A stretch of DNA of 64,000 nt, taken from the NCBI GenBank assembly GCA_947497585.1, contig CANMHG010000004.1:1-64000 (forward strand). The letters run 5' to 3'. Positions 35,304 through 44,114 of this stretch are shown here, piece after piece. Source of the stretch: an uncultured Bacillaceae bacterium (lineage in GTDB: Bacteria; Bacillota; Bacilli; Bacillales; Bacillaceae_L). Position 1 is the first letter of the stretch. Every line of letters begins with the position of its first letter. The notes under the pieces were generated by a model, which saw nothing but the letters and a program-made list of their open reading frames with translations, was not told where the DNA came from and made no database searches. The position numbers and the translations under genes were made by a program.

Positions 35304-35442
35304 TGAGTTCACTCTCCCGATTTGGTTATTTTTGATTACACCTTTATTTTAATGGGAAAGTGTTCCAATTTAATCAGGTTGAAGGTTGAACTTTACCTTG
35401 AACTTAGACTGATACTTGAATACGACCTAAGACGGAGAGCAG

Positions 35443-35736
35443 TCATCCTAGGGCATCAATAAGTTCTGGAATGACTCTGTTAGCTAGAAGTGTAAGGTAT
35501 AGTGGGTAAAAGAGGATAAGTAAATTTGAGATCATGCAAAATCTACTATAGAACCGATGTGTACTCTCCTCAGTCATGGAGGCAAATAAGATACCTAATA
35601 ACGATGTAAAACAAAATAATGCTGTACCAAAAAGGGAGCCTAATCGCTCTAGACATAAGATAAAGCCAATCGATGAACCATTAAAGAGCAGTATGAGGAA
35701 TGAAATACTTATGTAAAATCTAGAAGTTATCGACAT
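35443..35736 (-). CDS. Small hydrophobic membrane protein, unknown
   Basis: A 97-aa protein with three hydrophobic stretches (about 7-28, 33-52 and 66-86) and a short charged turn MTEESTHRFYSR. GAGGTG lies seven bases before the ATG, which supports translation. It is isolated, divergent from the DJ-1/PfpI gene. I recognise no family. Confidence 0.6.
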   Translation of the reverse strand: MSITSRFYISISFLILLFNGSSIGFILCLERLGSLFGTALFCFTSLLGILFASMTEESTHRFYSRFCMISNLLILFYPLYLTLLANRVIPELIDALG

Positions 35737-35932
35737 ATAAACACCTCAGCTATCTATATGTGTATACAAATGGCTGAATAACCTAAAAAATGGAAATGCA
35801 TCTTTATGCTTATATAATGCTTTAGGAAGAAAGACACCTTTAACATTTGCCATCAAAGATTTATATTGCCAGTTTTAGACTAGAGTTATATTATACCTTT
35901 AGAATATATTTCCAAGTGTGGGGTAGATAGAC

Positions 35933-36466
35933 ATGAAAACAGGCATTCTTTTGTATGATAGATTTAGTGAGTATGAACTATCTGTTGTTTTATCTGTATT
36001 AACTCAAGGTAATAAGGAGAAAGTATTTATTGGTTGGAATCCGAATCCTGTAAAAGGAGAAGCTGGTTTAACTTGTATTCCAGAGACAACCATTGATCAA
36101 GTTGACATTTCTGAGATTGATAGTCTTGTATTGCCAGGAGTAGATGACTTTAAACATTTAGTAGAGGCAGAGGAACTCTTTACGTTTGTACGTAAAGTGG
36201 CAGAGCAGAATGCGATTATAGCTGCTATTTCGAGTGCTCCGATTGTTCTAGCTAAAGCGGGTGTTCTTAGTGGTCACAACTATACAGTTGGGGTATCGAT
36301 GGAATTTTTATCAGAGTCTGGATTCTTTGAAGTTGATAATTATATTGATGGTCCACTTGTGCAGGATAGAAATATTATTACAGCAAGAGGTTCCTATTTT
36401 ATCGGTTTTGCAGTAGCATTTGGTAGAAAACTTGGCTTAGAATTCAATCCTAGCTGGTATAAATAA
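35933..36466 (+). CDS. DJ-1/PfpI-family protein
   Basis: A 177-aa protein of the glutamine-amidotransferase-like DJ-1/PfpI fold: N-terminal MKTGILLYDRFSEYELSVVLSVL, then DSLVLPGVDDF and the nucleophile-elbow region IIAAISSAPIVLAKAGVL. The usual catalytic cysteine of the elbow is replaced by serine here (AISSAP instead of AxCxxP), so a protease or glyoxalase activity is uncertain. It is a single gene with a terminator. Confidence 0.8.
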   Translation: MKTGILLYDRFSEYELSVVLSVLTQGNKEKVFIGWNPNPVKGEAGLTCIPETTIDQVDISEIDSLVLPGVDDFKHLVEAEELFTFVRKVAEQNAIIAAISSAPIVLAKAGVLSGHNYTVGVSMEFLSESGFFEVDNYIDGPLVQDRNIITARGSYFIGFAVAFGRKLGLEFNPSWYK

Positions 36467-36480
36467 TAACATTTAACATA

Positions 36481-36508
36481 AGCTCTAGCTTACAGCTGGA
36501 GTTTTTTT
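36481..36508 (+). terminator. Terminator after DJ-1/PfpI gene
   Basis: The stem CTCTAGCT/AGCTGGAG with a three-base loop and T7. Confidence 0.8.
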
Positions 36509-36620
36509 AGTTTTTCAAATATTCTCCATAAACTTGTTGTCAAATAAGTAAAATGGTGATAATCTTTATTTAAATAAACCGAATAGTCATTTTAGTATAA
36601 CGAACAAGGAGTCCACACAT

Positions 36621-37238
36621 ATGCCACCAGTTGTATCAGATGAATATAAAGAGAAGAAGCGAAAAGAAATCCTAGAAAGTGCATTTGAAGCGTTTGGTGA
36701 AAAGGGTTTTCAAATTTCAACTATAGATGACATTGTCTCAATATCAGGAATGAGTAAGGGGGCAATTTATAATTATTTTGAGAGTAAGGAAGATATCTAT
36801 CTTCAACTTATGAATATGAGAACAGATCAAGATTTTGCCAAGATTGATAAACAGTTTGAAGGTATGAAAACAGCGACTGAAAAGCTAACGTATTTGTTTA
36901 GTGTTTATACTAAGGCACAAAGCAATCCGAAATGGCAGAATAGCATTCGTGTTCATATTGAGTTTTGGATTACTTCTTCAAGACAAGAAGAGTTGCAGAA
37001 ATTGATGATTGATCGTTACAACCAAAAGTATTTATCTTATCTAGAGAATGTATTACAAGACGGTATAAATCGAGGCGAGTTTCATGAAAACTGTGACCCA
37101 CGCTTAGTGGCTTCCTTATTTTGGGGAATCATTGATGGAGTTTGCTTACATTATTCTGTTATTGGTGAGCATTACGCGTACAAGGAGATTATAAATAAAG
37201 CCGAAGAAATCATCTTTCATTATTTAATGAAACGATAA
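36621..37238 (+). CDS. TetR-family transcriptional regulator
   Basis: A 205-aa repressor. The N-terminal helix-turn-helix is KRKEILESAFEAFGEKGFQISTIDDIVSISGMSKGAIYNYFESKEDIYLQLM. The ligand domain (about 70-205) has the YfiR-like feature GIIDGVCLHYSV. AAGGAG precedes the ATG. Upstream lies GAATAGTCAT at 36581-36590, whose reverse complement ATGACTATTC also occurs in the palindrome before fixA. It may control itself and the acetyltransferase gene that starts 13 bp after it. Confidence 0.9.
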   Translation: MPPVVSDEYKEKKRKEILESAFEAFGEKGFQISTIDDIVSISGMSKGAIYNYFESKEDIYLQLMNMRTDQDFAKIDKQFEGMKTATEKLTYLFSVYTKAQSNPKWQNSIRVHIEFWITSSRQEELQKLMIDRYNQKYLSYLENVLQDGINRGEFHENCDPRLVASLFWGIIDGVCLHYSVIGEHYAYKEIINKAEEIIFHYLMKR

Positions 37239-37251
37239 AGGAGTGATTACT

Positions 37252-38499
37252 ATGAGTCTCATAAAAAAGTTATCTCTTGAAGAACTTGATGAGTTTATAA
37301 GAATTGACACGAATGCTTACCCAGGTGTTTATAACCATTCACCTGACGTACAGGAAAGAATCAAAAAAAGTATTACAAAAACGCAACTCGAGGACGAGAG
37401 TGCTGACTATTACGGAATTTTTCGAGATACCAAATTAGTGGGTGGGATGAGAATTCACCACTACACAGCAAATGTTTTGTCTTCTAAGGTACCTGTCGGA
37501 GGGATAGGTTCAGTGGCTGTAGATTTACTTCATAAGAAAGAAAAAGTAGCAAAGGAAATGCTAGAATACTTTGTAAGACACTTCCGTGAAAATCAAGTCT
37601 CCTTAGTTGTCCTTTATCCGTTTCGTCCTGATTTTTATAGGCAAATGGGCTTTGGATATGGGACTAAAATGAACCAGTATAAAGTTAAGCCAGAGGGTTT
37701 TAGGAAAGACCTTTTATCTAGCAAAAACCATATCCAATTTTTAAGCAAAGAGCACAAGGACTTGGTAGTTGAATGCTATCAGAGATATACAGTAAAAACT
37801 CATGGGATGATGGATAAAACTGCTTTCGGTGCTGAAGCTCTGTTTGCCAATCCGAATCAGTTAATGGTTGGATATGTTCAAAACGGTAAAGTTGAAGGAT
37901 ACTTATCTTTCTCGATTAAGAAAGAAAGTGAAACTAATTTTGTTTTCAATGATATTCATGTAAAAGAACTTGTATTTGAAAACAAAGAGGCTCTATCCCA
38001 ACTTCTAACATTTCTACATAGCCAGGCTGATCAATTTAATCGAATTGTTTTCAATACGCATGATGAGAATTTTCATTTTCTACTAAATGATCCGTCTAAT
38101 GGATCAAATGAATTAATTCCAAGTGTGTATCATGAGAGCCATACTTCTGGTGTAGGGCTAATGTATCGAGTTGTTGATGTTGCAAGATTTTTGGAGGAAC
38201 ATCGATTTGGTATGGTTGATTGCATAGTAAAGTTTCATGTTAAGGACTCATTTTTACCAGAAAATGAGCAAACCTTAGTTGTTGAGTTTATAGATGGTAA
38301 AGCTACAGAGGTAAACGGACCATATGAAGTGGAAGTTACCATGGATATCTCTGATTTTTCATCTGTTGTCATGTGTGCTACTGAGATAAGTAGCTTATAT
38401 CGCTACGGAGCTGTAAACATATCAGATGAAACCTATTTGAAGAGATTAGATGCTTTATTTAAAACACACGAAAAACCAATTTGTATGACTGCGTTTTAA
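37252..38499 (+). CDS. Eis-type GNAT N-acetyltransferase with SCP2 domain
   Basis: A 415-aa protein of the Eis architecture: N-terminal GNAT domain (VGGMRIHHYTAN...VGGIGSVAVDLLHKKEKVAKEMLEYF; LVVLYPFRPDFYRQMGFGYG), a second degenerate GNAT domain, and a C-terminal SCP2-like sterol-carrier fold (about 300-415). Eis proteins acetylate amines, including aminoglycosides in mycobacteria; the substrate here is unknown. ATG 37252 has AAAGGAG upstream. It forms a unit with the TetR gene. Confidence 0.85.
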   Translation: MSLIKKLSLEELDEFIRIDTNAYPGVYNHSPDVQERIKKSITKTQLEDESADYYGIFRDTKLVGGMRIHHYTANVLSSKVPVGGIGSVAVDLLHKKEKVAKEMLEYFVRHFRENQVSLVVLYPFRPDFYRQMGFGYGTKMNQYKVKPEGFRKDLLSSKNHIQFLSKEHKDLVVECYQRYTVKTHGMMDKTAFGAEALFANPNQLMVGYVQNGKVEGYLSFSIKKESETNFVFNDIHVKELVFENKEALSQLLTFLHSQADQFNRIVFNTHDENFHFLLNDPSNGSNELIPSVYHESHTSGVGLMYRVVDVARFLEEHRFGMVDCIVKFHVKDSFLPENEQTLVVEFIDGKATEVNGPYEVEVTMDISDFSSVVMCATEISSLYRYGAVNISDETYLKRLDALFKTHEKPICMTAF

Positions 38500-38536
38500 C
38501 AGAATCTAAGTTAATTAAGAGAGGATAGTGAGAGTT

Positions 38537-39409
38537 ATGATAACAATTAAACGTTTATCTGAATGTACATTTGATCAAGCAGTGGTAGCTTGGAATAGAG
38601 GATTTGAAGGGTATTTCTCTAATATGACGTTTACTCTTGATCAGTTTACAAGACGGTTTGTACTTGATGGTTTATCTCCTAATCTATCAATTGTTGCCTT
38701 TGATGGAGATGAACCAGTCGGTTTTATTCTAAGTGGAATACGTATGATTAATGGAAAGAAAGTATCATGGAATGGTGGAACTGGTGTTGCTACAGACTAT
38801 CGTGGAAAAGGTGTAGCACAACTACTAATGGAAGCAGCTATCTCCATTTACAAAGAAGAAGATACAGATATTGCTTTGTTGGAGGCTATTAGCCAAAATG
38901 AAAGAGCTATCAAGCTTTATACAAATTATGGGTATAAGGTAATTGATCAGTTGGTACACCTTCATCAAAATGGTCCACTTCCTGCCGATGCGTTTGCTGG
39001 CAGTGGAGGCTACACGACTGAACGCAAGTTACCAGTTGATGTGATTGACCTTCCGTTTTATAAAAGCATGGCTTCATGGCAAACTCATTGGAACAATGGA
39101 CGTGACGGGGAATCAATAATTGTCAGTGATTCAGAGGGTAACAAAGTGGGGTATGCCCTTTATAGAAGGGCTTTTAATGAAGAAGCAAAACAAATTGCGA
39201 TTGTCTTGATACAGTGTGAAGTGGTTCCTGGGCGTGAGGACGAAGGTGAGATAGTTCGTACAATGCTAAATGAGCTTTACACACCAGCGATGGATATTCA
39301 AAGAACTGTAATTAATATGCCGGTTGGAAATGAAACCGTTATTACTAGTTTAAAAGAGTGTGGGTTTAGTGTTAAAGTAGAGCAAGTTTATATGCTGAAA
39401 GAAATGTAG
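38537..39409 (+). CDS. GNAT N-acetyltransferase (two-domain)
   Basis: A 290-aa acetyltransferase. The acetyl-CoA site is GGTGVATDYRGKGVAQLLMEAAISIY (about 75-100), with the following LEAISQNERAIKLYTNYGYKVI. The C-terminal half (about 155-290) looks like a second, degenerate GNAT fold. The start is ATG 38537 or the GTG at 38528; the ribosome site GAGAGG fits both only moderately. It follows the Eis-like gene by 37 bp, probably in the same operon. Confidence 0.82.
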   Translation: MITIKRLSECTFDQAVVAWNRGFEGYFSNMTFTLDQFTRRFVLDGLSPNLSIVAFDGDEPVGFILSGIRMINGKKVSWNGGTGVATDYRGKGVAQLLMEAAISIYKEEDTDIALLEAISQNERAIKLYTNYGYKVIDQLVHLHQNGPLPADAFAGSGGYTTERKLPVDVIDLPFYKSMASWQTHWNNGRDGESIIVSDSEGNKVGYALYRRAFNEEAKQIAIVLIQCEVVPGREDEGEIVRTMLNELYTPAMDIQRTVINMPVGNETVITSLKECGFSVKVEQVYMLKEM

Positions 39410-39443
39410 AGGGTTGCTTTTAAAGTAAATAAGGGCGTATTGG

Positions 39444-39480
39444 AAAGGTTCGAGTGAGAAGATGTCGCTTGAACCTTTTT
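39444..39480 (+). terminator. Terminator after GNAT gene
   Basis: The stem AAAGGTTCGAG/CTTGAACCTTT with a loop of about 12 bases and T5. Confidence 0.85.
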
Positions 39481-39609
39481 GATTTGTCTCTTATGTCAAA
39501 ATTTGTTTTCAGTTTCGATTAGTTGGTAATATCTTCAAAAAGTGATTGAACTCCTGAAGATTTTGTATCAAAATGATGTAAAGAGAATTTTTAAAAGGGT
39601 GTTGAAGAT

Positions 39610-40179
39610 ATGTCGACTATATTAACAGGTGAAAAAGTAATTGTACGAACAATTGGTGAACAGGATTTAGAGCCACTTTGGCATTTAATATATGGTGAAG
39701 AAGATACAGAATGGAGAAAGTGGAATGCTCCTTATTTTCCATTTGAACATGAAGACTTTTCCACGTTCAGTGAGAGAATGCAAAAGAGAATAAACGATGG
39801 AACTGATTCAATGATGGTTATTCAAACATTAAATAGAGATATCATGGGAACGGTTAGTTATTATTGGGAAGACCAAAATACCCGATGGCTAGAAGCGGGG
39901 ATAGTCATTAATAATTCGCAATATTGGCATGGTGGATATGGGACTGAGGCGTTGAAATTATGGATTGGTCATTTATTCGCAACACAAGAGATTGCTAGAG
40001 TTGGTATAACAACTTGGTCTGGAAATGAACGAATGATGCGAGTGGCAGAAAAGCTTGGGTTGCAGCTTGAAGGCCGTATGAGAAAATGTCGTTATTACAA
40101 TGGAGAATACTATGATTCTATAAGAATGGGAATCCTACGAGTAGAATGGGATGAATTACAAAAAGGGAGAAGTGTTTAG
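39610..40179 (+). CDS. RimJ/RimL-like GNAT N-acetyltransferase
   Basis: A 189-aa acetyltransferase of the Acetyltransf_3 group. Motifs: LEAGIVINNSQYWHGGYGTEALKLWIGHLF (acetyl-CoA binding) and RVGITTWSGNERMMRVAEKLGLQLEGRMRKCRYYNGEYYDSIRMGIL. The family acts on ribosomal-protein N-termini or small amines; the target is unknown. It is followed one base later by the hydrolase gene. Confidence 0.85.
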   Translation: MSTILTGEKVIVRTIGEQDLEPLWHLIYGEEDTEWRKWNAPYFPFEHEDFSTFSERMQKRINDGTDSMMVIQTLNRDIMGTVSYYWEDQNTRWLEAGIVINNSQYWHGGYGTEALKLWIGHLFATQEIARVGITTWSGNERMMRVAEKLGLQLEGRMRKCRYYNGEYYDSIRMGILRVEWDELQKGRSV

Positions 40180-40180
40180 A

Positions 40181-40843
40181 ATGAATCAAGTAATATTAAC
40201 TAACTATGAGATTGATGGGTATCAACAATCGAAAATTTCTTATACAATGATAAAACAAAAGGAAGTGAGTAACACTCTAGCTATTATTTTTCCAGGGATG
40301 GGATATAATGTCCAAAGGCCTTTACTTCATTTCGCAACGAATCTCTTTATTAAAAATAAGTATAATGTGCTACATATGAATTACAACTACCTTGCAAGTG
40401 AAGTTTATAAAGGGTTATCTGATGAAGAGAAAGTTGAGTGTATCGAACAGGAAGTAAAAAAGGTAATTGATATTGTGCTTAATGAAAAACAATACAAAGA
40501 GTATGTCCTAGTTGCTAAGTCTATAGGAACCATACCTATTTCAAATGAATTACGAACAAGAAACGAATTTAAAGATGCTAAGGCGATATGGTTAACTCCG
40601 TTACTTCATAATGCTTCACTCTTTGGCAGAATGAAGCAGTGTCAGCATCCATCACTTTATGTGATTGGAGACAAAGATCCGTGCTACATGAATGACCGAT
40701 TTGATGAATTAGCTAGAGAGGATCACAATAACTGTGTTCTTATAAAAGGTGCAGATCATAGTTTAGAGGATAAAGAGGTTCTCCCTTCTATTGATAATTT
40801 GAAGGTTGTGTTCGAGGCTATTGATAGGTTCATATCTGAATAG
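40181..40843 (+). CDS. Alpha/beta-hydrolase family protein
   Basis: A 220-aa cytoplasmic protein of the alpha/beta-hydrolase fold. Likely catalytic residues are Ser in VAKSIGTIP (a variant of GxSxG with Ala first), Asp in IGDKDPCYM and His in KGADHSLED. The oxyanion region is IIFPGMGYN. ATG 40181 has AGGGAGA upstream and lies one base after the acetyltransferase stop, so the two are coupled. Substrate unknown. Confidence 0.8.
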   Translation: MNQVILTNYEIDGYQQSKISYTMIKQKEVSNTLAIIFPGMGYNVQRPLLHFATNLFIKNKYNVLHMNYNYLASEVYKGLSDEEKVECIEQEVKKVIDIVLNEKQYKEYVLVAKSIGTIPISNELRTRNEFKDAKAIWLTPLLHNASLFGRMKQCQHPSLYVIGDKDPCYMNDRFDELAREDHNNCVLIKGADHSLEDKEVLPSIDNLKVVFEAIDRFISE

Positions 40844-40866
40844 ATTAAGAGACGAAATGAGGAGGA

Positions 40867-41850
40867 ATGAATGAAGTGAAGGCAATTTTAATCGGAATAC
40901 TTTCATCTGTATTTTTCGCTGTTACGTTTATATTGAACCGTTCGATGGAGCTTTCAGGTGGAAGTTGGCTATGGAGCTCTTCACTTCGGTATTTCTTTAT
41001 GGTTCCTTTTTTAGTTCTAATTGTTTATCTAAGGGGCAATTTTGGAGCTCTATTAAAGGAAATGCGGAAAAGTCCCTCCACATGGCTAGTATGGAGCATT
41101 GTCGGTTTTGGGCTGTTTTATGGTCCAATTACATTTGCGGCTTCAAGCGGACCAGGGTGGTTAGTGGCAGGTACATGGCAGTTTACAATCATAGCTGGAT
41201 TGTTGCTCGTGCCACTTTTCTATAATAAGGTTCAGTCTGATCAAGGAATCATAAGGGTAAGGCAGAAACTTCCTTGGAAGGGTCTTCTTTTTTCGAGCAT
41301 AATCTTCATCGGTATTGTCATTATCCAATTAGACCAAGCAAGTGGTGGATTTACTGTGCAAATGCTGTATGTTGGTATCTTACCAGTGGTTTTAGCAGCT
41401 TTCGCCTATCCGTTAGGAAATCGAAAGATGATGGAGCATTGTAAGGGAAGTGTTGATACATTTCAACGTGTACTTGGTATGACTCTGGCATCTATGCCAT
41501 TATGGATTGCGATTGCAAGCTATGGATATTTTACCGTGGGCTTGCCTAGTAGTAGTCAAGTACTTCAATCAATGGTCGTAGCCTTGTCTTCAGGTGTCAT
41601 AGCAACGGTACTGTTCTTTTATGCAACAGATTTAGTAAAAGAAGATCAAAGTAAGCTTGCTGCAGTTGAAGCTACTCAATCAAGTCAAATCATGTTTGTC
41701 CTATTTGGAGAAATGCTTATCCTGTCTGAGTCATTACCTAATTACCAATCAATTGTTGGGATGTTTGTGATCATCATAGGAATGATTTTTCATAGCTTTG
41801 CATCAAAGCAGAAGATTGTTCTAACAAGTGGTAAGGTGAAGTCTATATAA
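40867..41850 (+). CDS. EmrE-family multidrug/DMT transporter
   Basis: A protein of about 327 residues with ten hydrophobic segments, of the EmrE-like multidrug resistance efflux group (AVTFILNRSMELSGGSWLWSSSLRYFFMVPFLVL; GLFYGPITFAASSGPGWLVAGTWQF). The ATG at 40867 is very near the GAGGAGG site; GTG 40876, three codons on, has better spacing and may be the true start. Last gene of a unit that probably begins at 39610. Confidence 0.82.
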   Translation: MNEVKAILIGILSSVFFAVTFILNRSMELSGGSWLWSSSLRYFFMVPFLVLIVYLRGNFGALLKEMRKSPSTWLVWSIVGFGLFYGPITFAASSGPGWLVAGTWQFTIIAGLLLVPLFYNKVQSDQGIIRVRQKLPWKGLLFSSIIFIGIVIIQLDQASGGFTVQMLYVGILPVVLAAFAYPLGNRKMMEHCKGSVDTFQRVLGMTLASMPLWIAIASYGYFTVGLPSSSQVLQSMVVALSSGVIATVLFFYATDLVKEDQSKLAAVEATQSSQIMFVLFGEMLILSESLPNYQSIVGMFVIIIGMIFHSFASKQKIVLTSGKVKSI

Positions 41851-41856
41851 ACAAGC

Positions 41857-41887
41857 AAAAGGTGTAATCAGACGATTACACCTTTTT
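41857..41887. terminator. Bidirectional terminator
   Basis: The stem AAAAGGTGTAATC/GATTACACCTTTT with a four-base loop lies between convergent genes. Confidence 0.93.
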
Positions 41888-41902
41888 AAACTAACTATCG
41901 GA

Positions 41903-43402
41903 TTAAACACTTTCTTCTAATATCTCTGTATTTTTCTCCTCTAACAGTTCTTTTAGTAGTTGTTTGTTTTTCCTGGCAGAAAGGATATAGAGGAAATCAC
42001 CTGGTTCAATAACTGTTCGTCCTGTTGGAGTAATTAATTCATCATTTCGAATAATTGCATTGACTAGTGCGCCTTCTGGAAAAGGAATTTCTATGAGAGA
42101 TTTCCCGACAATAGCAGCATCTTCTTCCAATTCATATTCAAACATTTCTGCATCTGCTTTTCCTAAAGAAACAAGCTCCAGTGAGTGAATAGGTTCTGTC
42201 TTTTTTGGACCTGTCAGACCTAATTTTTCAGCTAGGATTGTGATAGTTGACCCTTGTACTAAACAGCTAGTTAATACTACGAAAAAGACGACATTAAAGA
42301 GAAGGTGGCTTCCTTCGACATTTGCAAGTAAAGGGAACGTAGCTAAAACAATTGGTACGGCTCCTTTTAATCCCGCCCATGATAGGAAGATGACTTCTTT
42401 GTAATTGTATTTCATAGAAAGAGTTGACAAGTAAACCGCGATAGGTCTTGCAACTATGATAAGAATAACTGATAGTAGGAATCCTTTTGCCATAATATCT
42501 AGTGTAAACAATTCAGAAGGGAATACAAGTAAACCTAGAATAACGAACATCGAAATCTGCATCATCCAGGCAAAACCTTCTGAAAATCGGAAAATAGAGT
42601 GTCGATAAGAAATATCGGCATTCCCGATAATAATCGCAGCAATGTACACAGCAAGTAATCCACTACCACTTAATGCAGCGGTAATACCATAAGTTAATAA
42701 CGCGAAAGCAGTAGCAAATACTGGATATAATCCACTAGAGTCTAAATTAATTTGATTAAGAGCCCATACGGCAAGCTTACCAAAAAGTAATCCTAGTAGG
42801 ACACCAACAACCATTTGAACAAAAAATGAACCAATCATTGAGATAATACTAGCTTCTGGGAGGGTAATGATTTCAATCATGGCTACAGTGAGGAAAACAG
42901 CCATAGGGTCATTGGATCCCGATTCAGCCTCAAGTGTCGCACTAATTCTAGGCTTGATGTTTTGCCCTTTTAGTACGGCGAATACTGCTGCAGCATCTGT
43001 TGAACCAACAATCGCTCCGAAAAGTGTCGCTTCTAACCAACCAATGTCCAATATAAACTTAGCTGCTATAGCAACAATTCCAGACGTTAGTATAACACCA
43101 ATTGTAGCTAATGAAAGGGAGGGGGCAATAACTGGTTTCAACGTCTTCCATTGTGTTTGCATTCCACCTTCAAAAAGGATGATAACTAGTGCTAATACCC
43201 CTATCATTTGAGCTGTTTTGGCATCATCAAAATGAATAATCCCAAGGATATCAGAACCCATAATCATTCCAACAAACATGAACAGTACCAAGGAAGGCAC
43301 GCCTAGTCTAGAAGAGAACTTTGTAGTAATGACACCGGCAATAAACAAGATACCAGCTAATAAAACCATCCGATCAGTTTGGAGAATTTCTATTAACATC
43401 AT
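41903..43402 (-). CDS. K+/H+ antiporter, CvrA/NhaP2 type
   Basis: A 499-aa CPA1-family antiporter. There are about 12 hydrophobic segments (VLALVIILFEGGMQTQW; the ion site GAIVGSTDAAAVFAVL; LEAESGSNDPMAVFLT). A C-terminal regulatory RCK_C/TrkA-C domain lies at about 405-480 (FEYELEEDAAIVGKSLIEIPFPEGALVNAIIRNDELITPTGRTVIEPGDFLYIL). Such proteins exchange potassium for protons. An AAGGGGG site precedes the tandem ATGATG. It is encoded 11 bp after the orphan recombinase gene on the same strand, so the two may share a transcript. Confidence 0.88.
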   Translation of the reverse strand: MMLIEILQTDRMVLLAGILFIAGVITTKFSSRLGVPSLVLFMFVGMIMGSDILGIIHFDDAKTAQMIGVLALVIILFEGGMQTQWKTLKPVIAPSLSLATIGVILTSGIVAIAAKFILDIGWLEATLFGAIVGSTDAAAVFAVLKGQNIKPRISATLEAESGSNDPMAVFLTVAMIEIITLPEASIISMIGSFFVQMVVGVLLGLLFGKLAVWALNQINLDSSGLYPVFATAFALLTYGITAALSGSGLLAVYIAAIIIGNADISYRHSIFRFSEGFAWMMQISMFVILGLLVFPSELFTLDIMAKGFLLSVILIIVARPIAVYLSTLSMKYNYKEVIFLSWAGLKGAVPIVLATFPLLANVEGSHLLFNVVFFVVLTSCLVQGSTITILAEKLGLTGPKKTEPIHSLELVSLGKADAEMFEYELEEDAAIVGKSLIEIPFPEGALVNAIIRNDELITPTGRTVIEPGDFLYILSARKNKQLLKELLEEKNTEILEESV

Positions 43403-43413
43403 TCTTACCCCCT

Positions 43414-43971
43414 TTATAAATTAACATCTAGTACAATAGGCAGTTTTTTTTCATCTGTAATGCCTATGTACTGATACGTTTCGGCTTTTGTTTGGTGTTG
43501 TAGCCTTTTTTGGATAAGTGATATTGCAATTCCTTTGAGGTATGCATGATAACCAAAGGTTTTACGAAGGGTATGAGTACCAACTGATCCTTCAACACCG
43601 GCCTGCTTAGCAGCTTCATTAATAATCCGGTAGGCTTGTTGTCTCGTTATAGGTTCATTCGTTTTTCTAGATTTAAAAAGAAAATCATTATGATTTAGTT
43701 CGCCTTCCTCAATCCATTTTTCGATGGATTTTCGAACGAATTTATTTAAGTAAATAGGAGGGTTAACATTTTTAGAAGTAATTAGGTAGGATGAGACAAT
43801 ATTCTCATCAGTTACTACATTGCTAACATGTAACTTAAGAAGGTCTTGAATACGAATGCCAGTGTTAATTCCTAGCATAAATAAACAATAGTCACGAGAG
43901 GAACGGGGAAGTAAAAATGTCTTCATTGCTTTTAATAATTTATCATCTTTTATTGCCTCGACCGTTCTCAA
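43414..43971 (-). CDS. Orphan short tyrosine recombinase
   Basis: A 185-aa protein that consists only of the catalytic domain of the phage-integrase family. Catalytic residues are Arg40 (GINTGIRIQDLL), Lys67, His133 and Arg136 (THTLRKTFGYH), His159 (LQHQ) and the nucleophile region Tyr166/Tyr168 (ETYQYIGI). The core-binding N-terminal domain of full-size integrases is missing, as in some small Bacillus relatives such as YoeC. The start is TTG with GAGGTG upstream. No att site, excisionase or mobile cargo is visible. A perfect 11-bp inverted repeat lies right upstream. Confidence 0.85.
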   Translation of the reverse strand: MRTVEAIKDDKLLKAMKTFLLPRSSRDYCLFMLGINTGIRIQDLLKLHVSNVVTDENIVSSYLITSKNVNPPIYLNKFVRKSIEKWIEEGELNHNDFLFKSRKTNEPITRQQAYRIINEAAKQAGVEGSVGTHTLRKTFGYHAYLKGIAISLIQKRLQHQTKAETYQYIGITDEKKLPIVLDVNL

Positions 43972-43994
43972 TATAACACCTCATCCAATACTTT

Positions 43995-44034
43995 ATGTTA
44001 CATAACTATATTATATCTAATAATTATGTAACAT
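43995..44034. promoter_or_regulatory. 11-bp inverted repeat upstream of the recombinase gene
   Basis: ATGTTACATAA (43995-44005) and TTATGTAACAT (44024-44034) are perfect inverted repeats separated by 18 bp of A and T. They lie 24-63 bp upstream of the recombinase TTG. They could be an operator over the promoter or a recombinase binding site. Confidence 0.6.
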
Positions 44035-44086
44035 GCTATTGAGAAGTCTTATAATCAGAAAATTATTGATTTTAGATATGTATTTA

Positions 44087-44114
44087 TAAAAAAAAAGGGG
44101 AGAAGTCTCCCCTT
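44087..44114 (-). terminator. Terminator of clpE
   Basis: Read on the minus strand, the stem AAGGGGAG/CTCCCCTT is followed by nine T. Confidence 0.95.

Noticed and set aside
43414..43971. Prophage or integrative element
   Set aside because: Only a short orphan recombinase is present; there are no phage structural, excision, replication or conjugation genes and no att duplication nearby.
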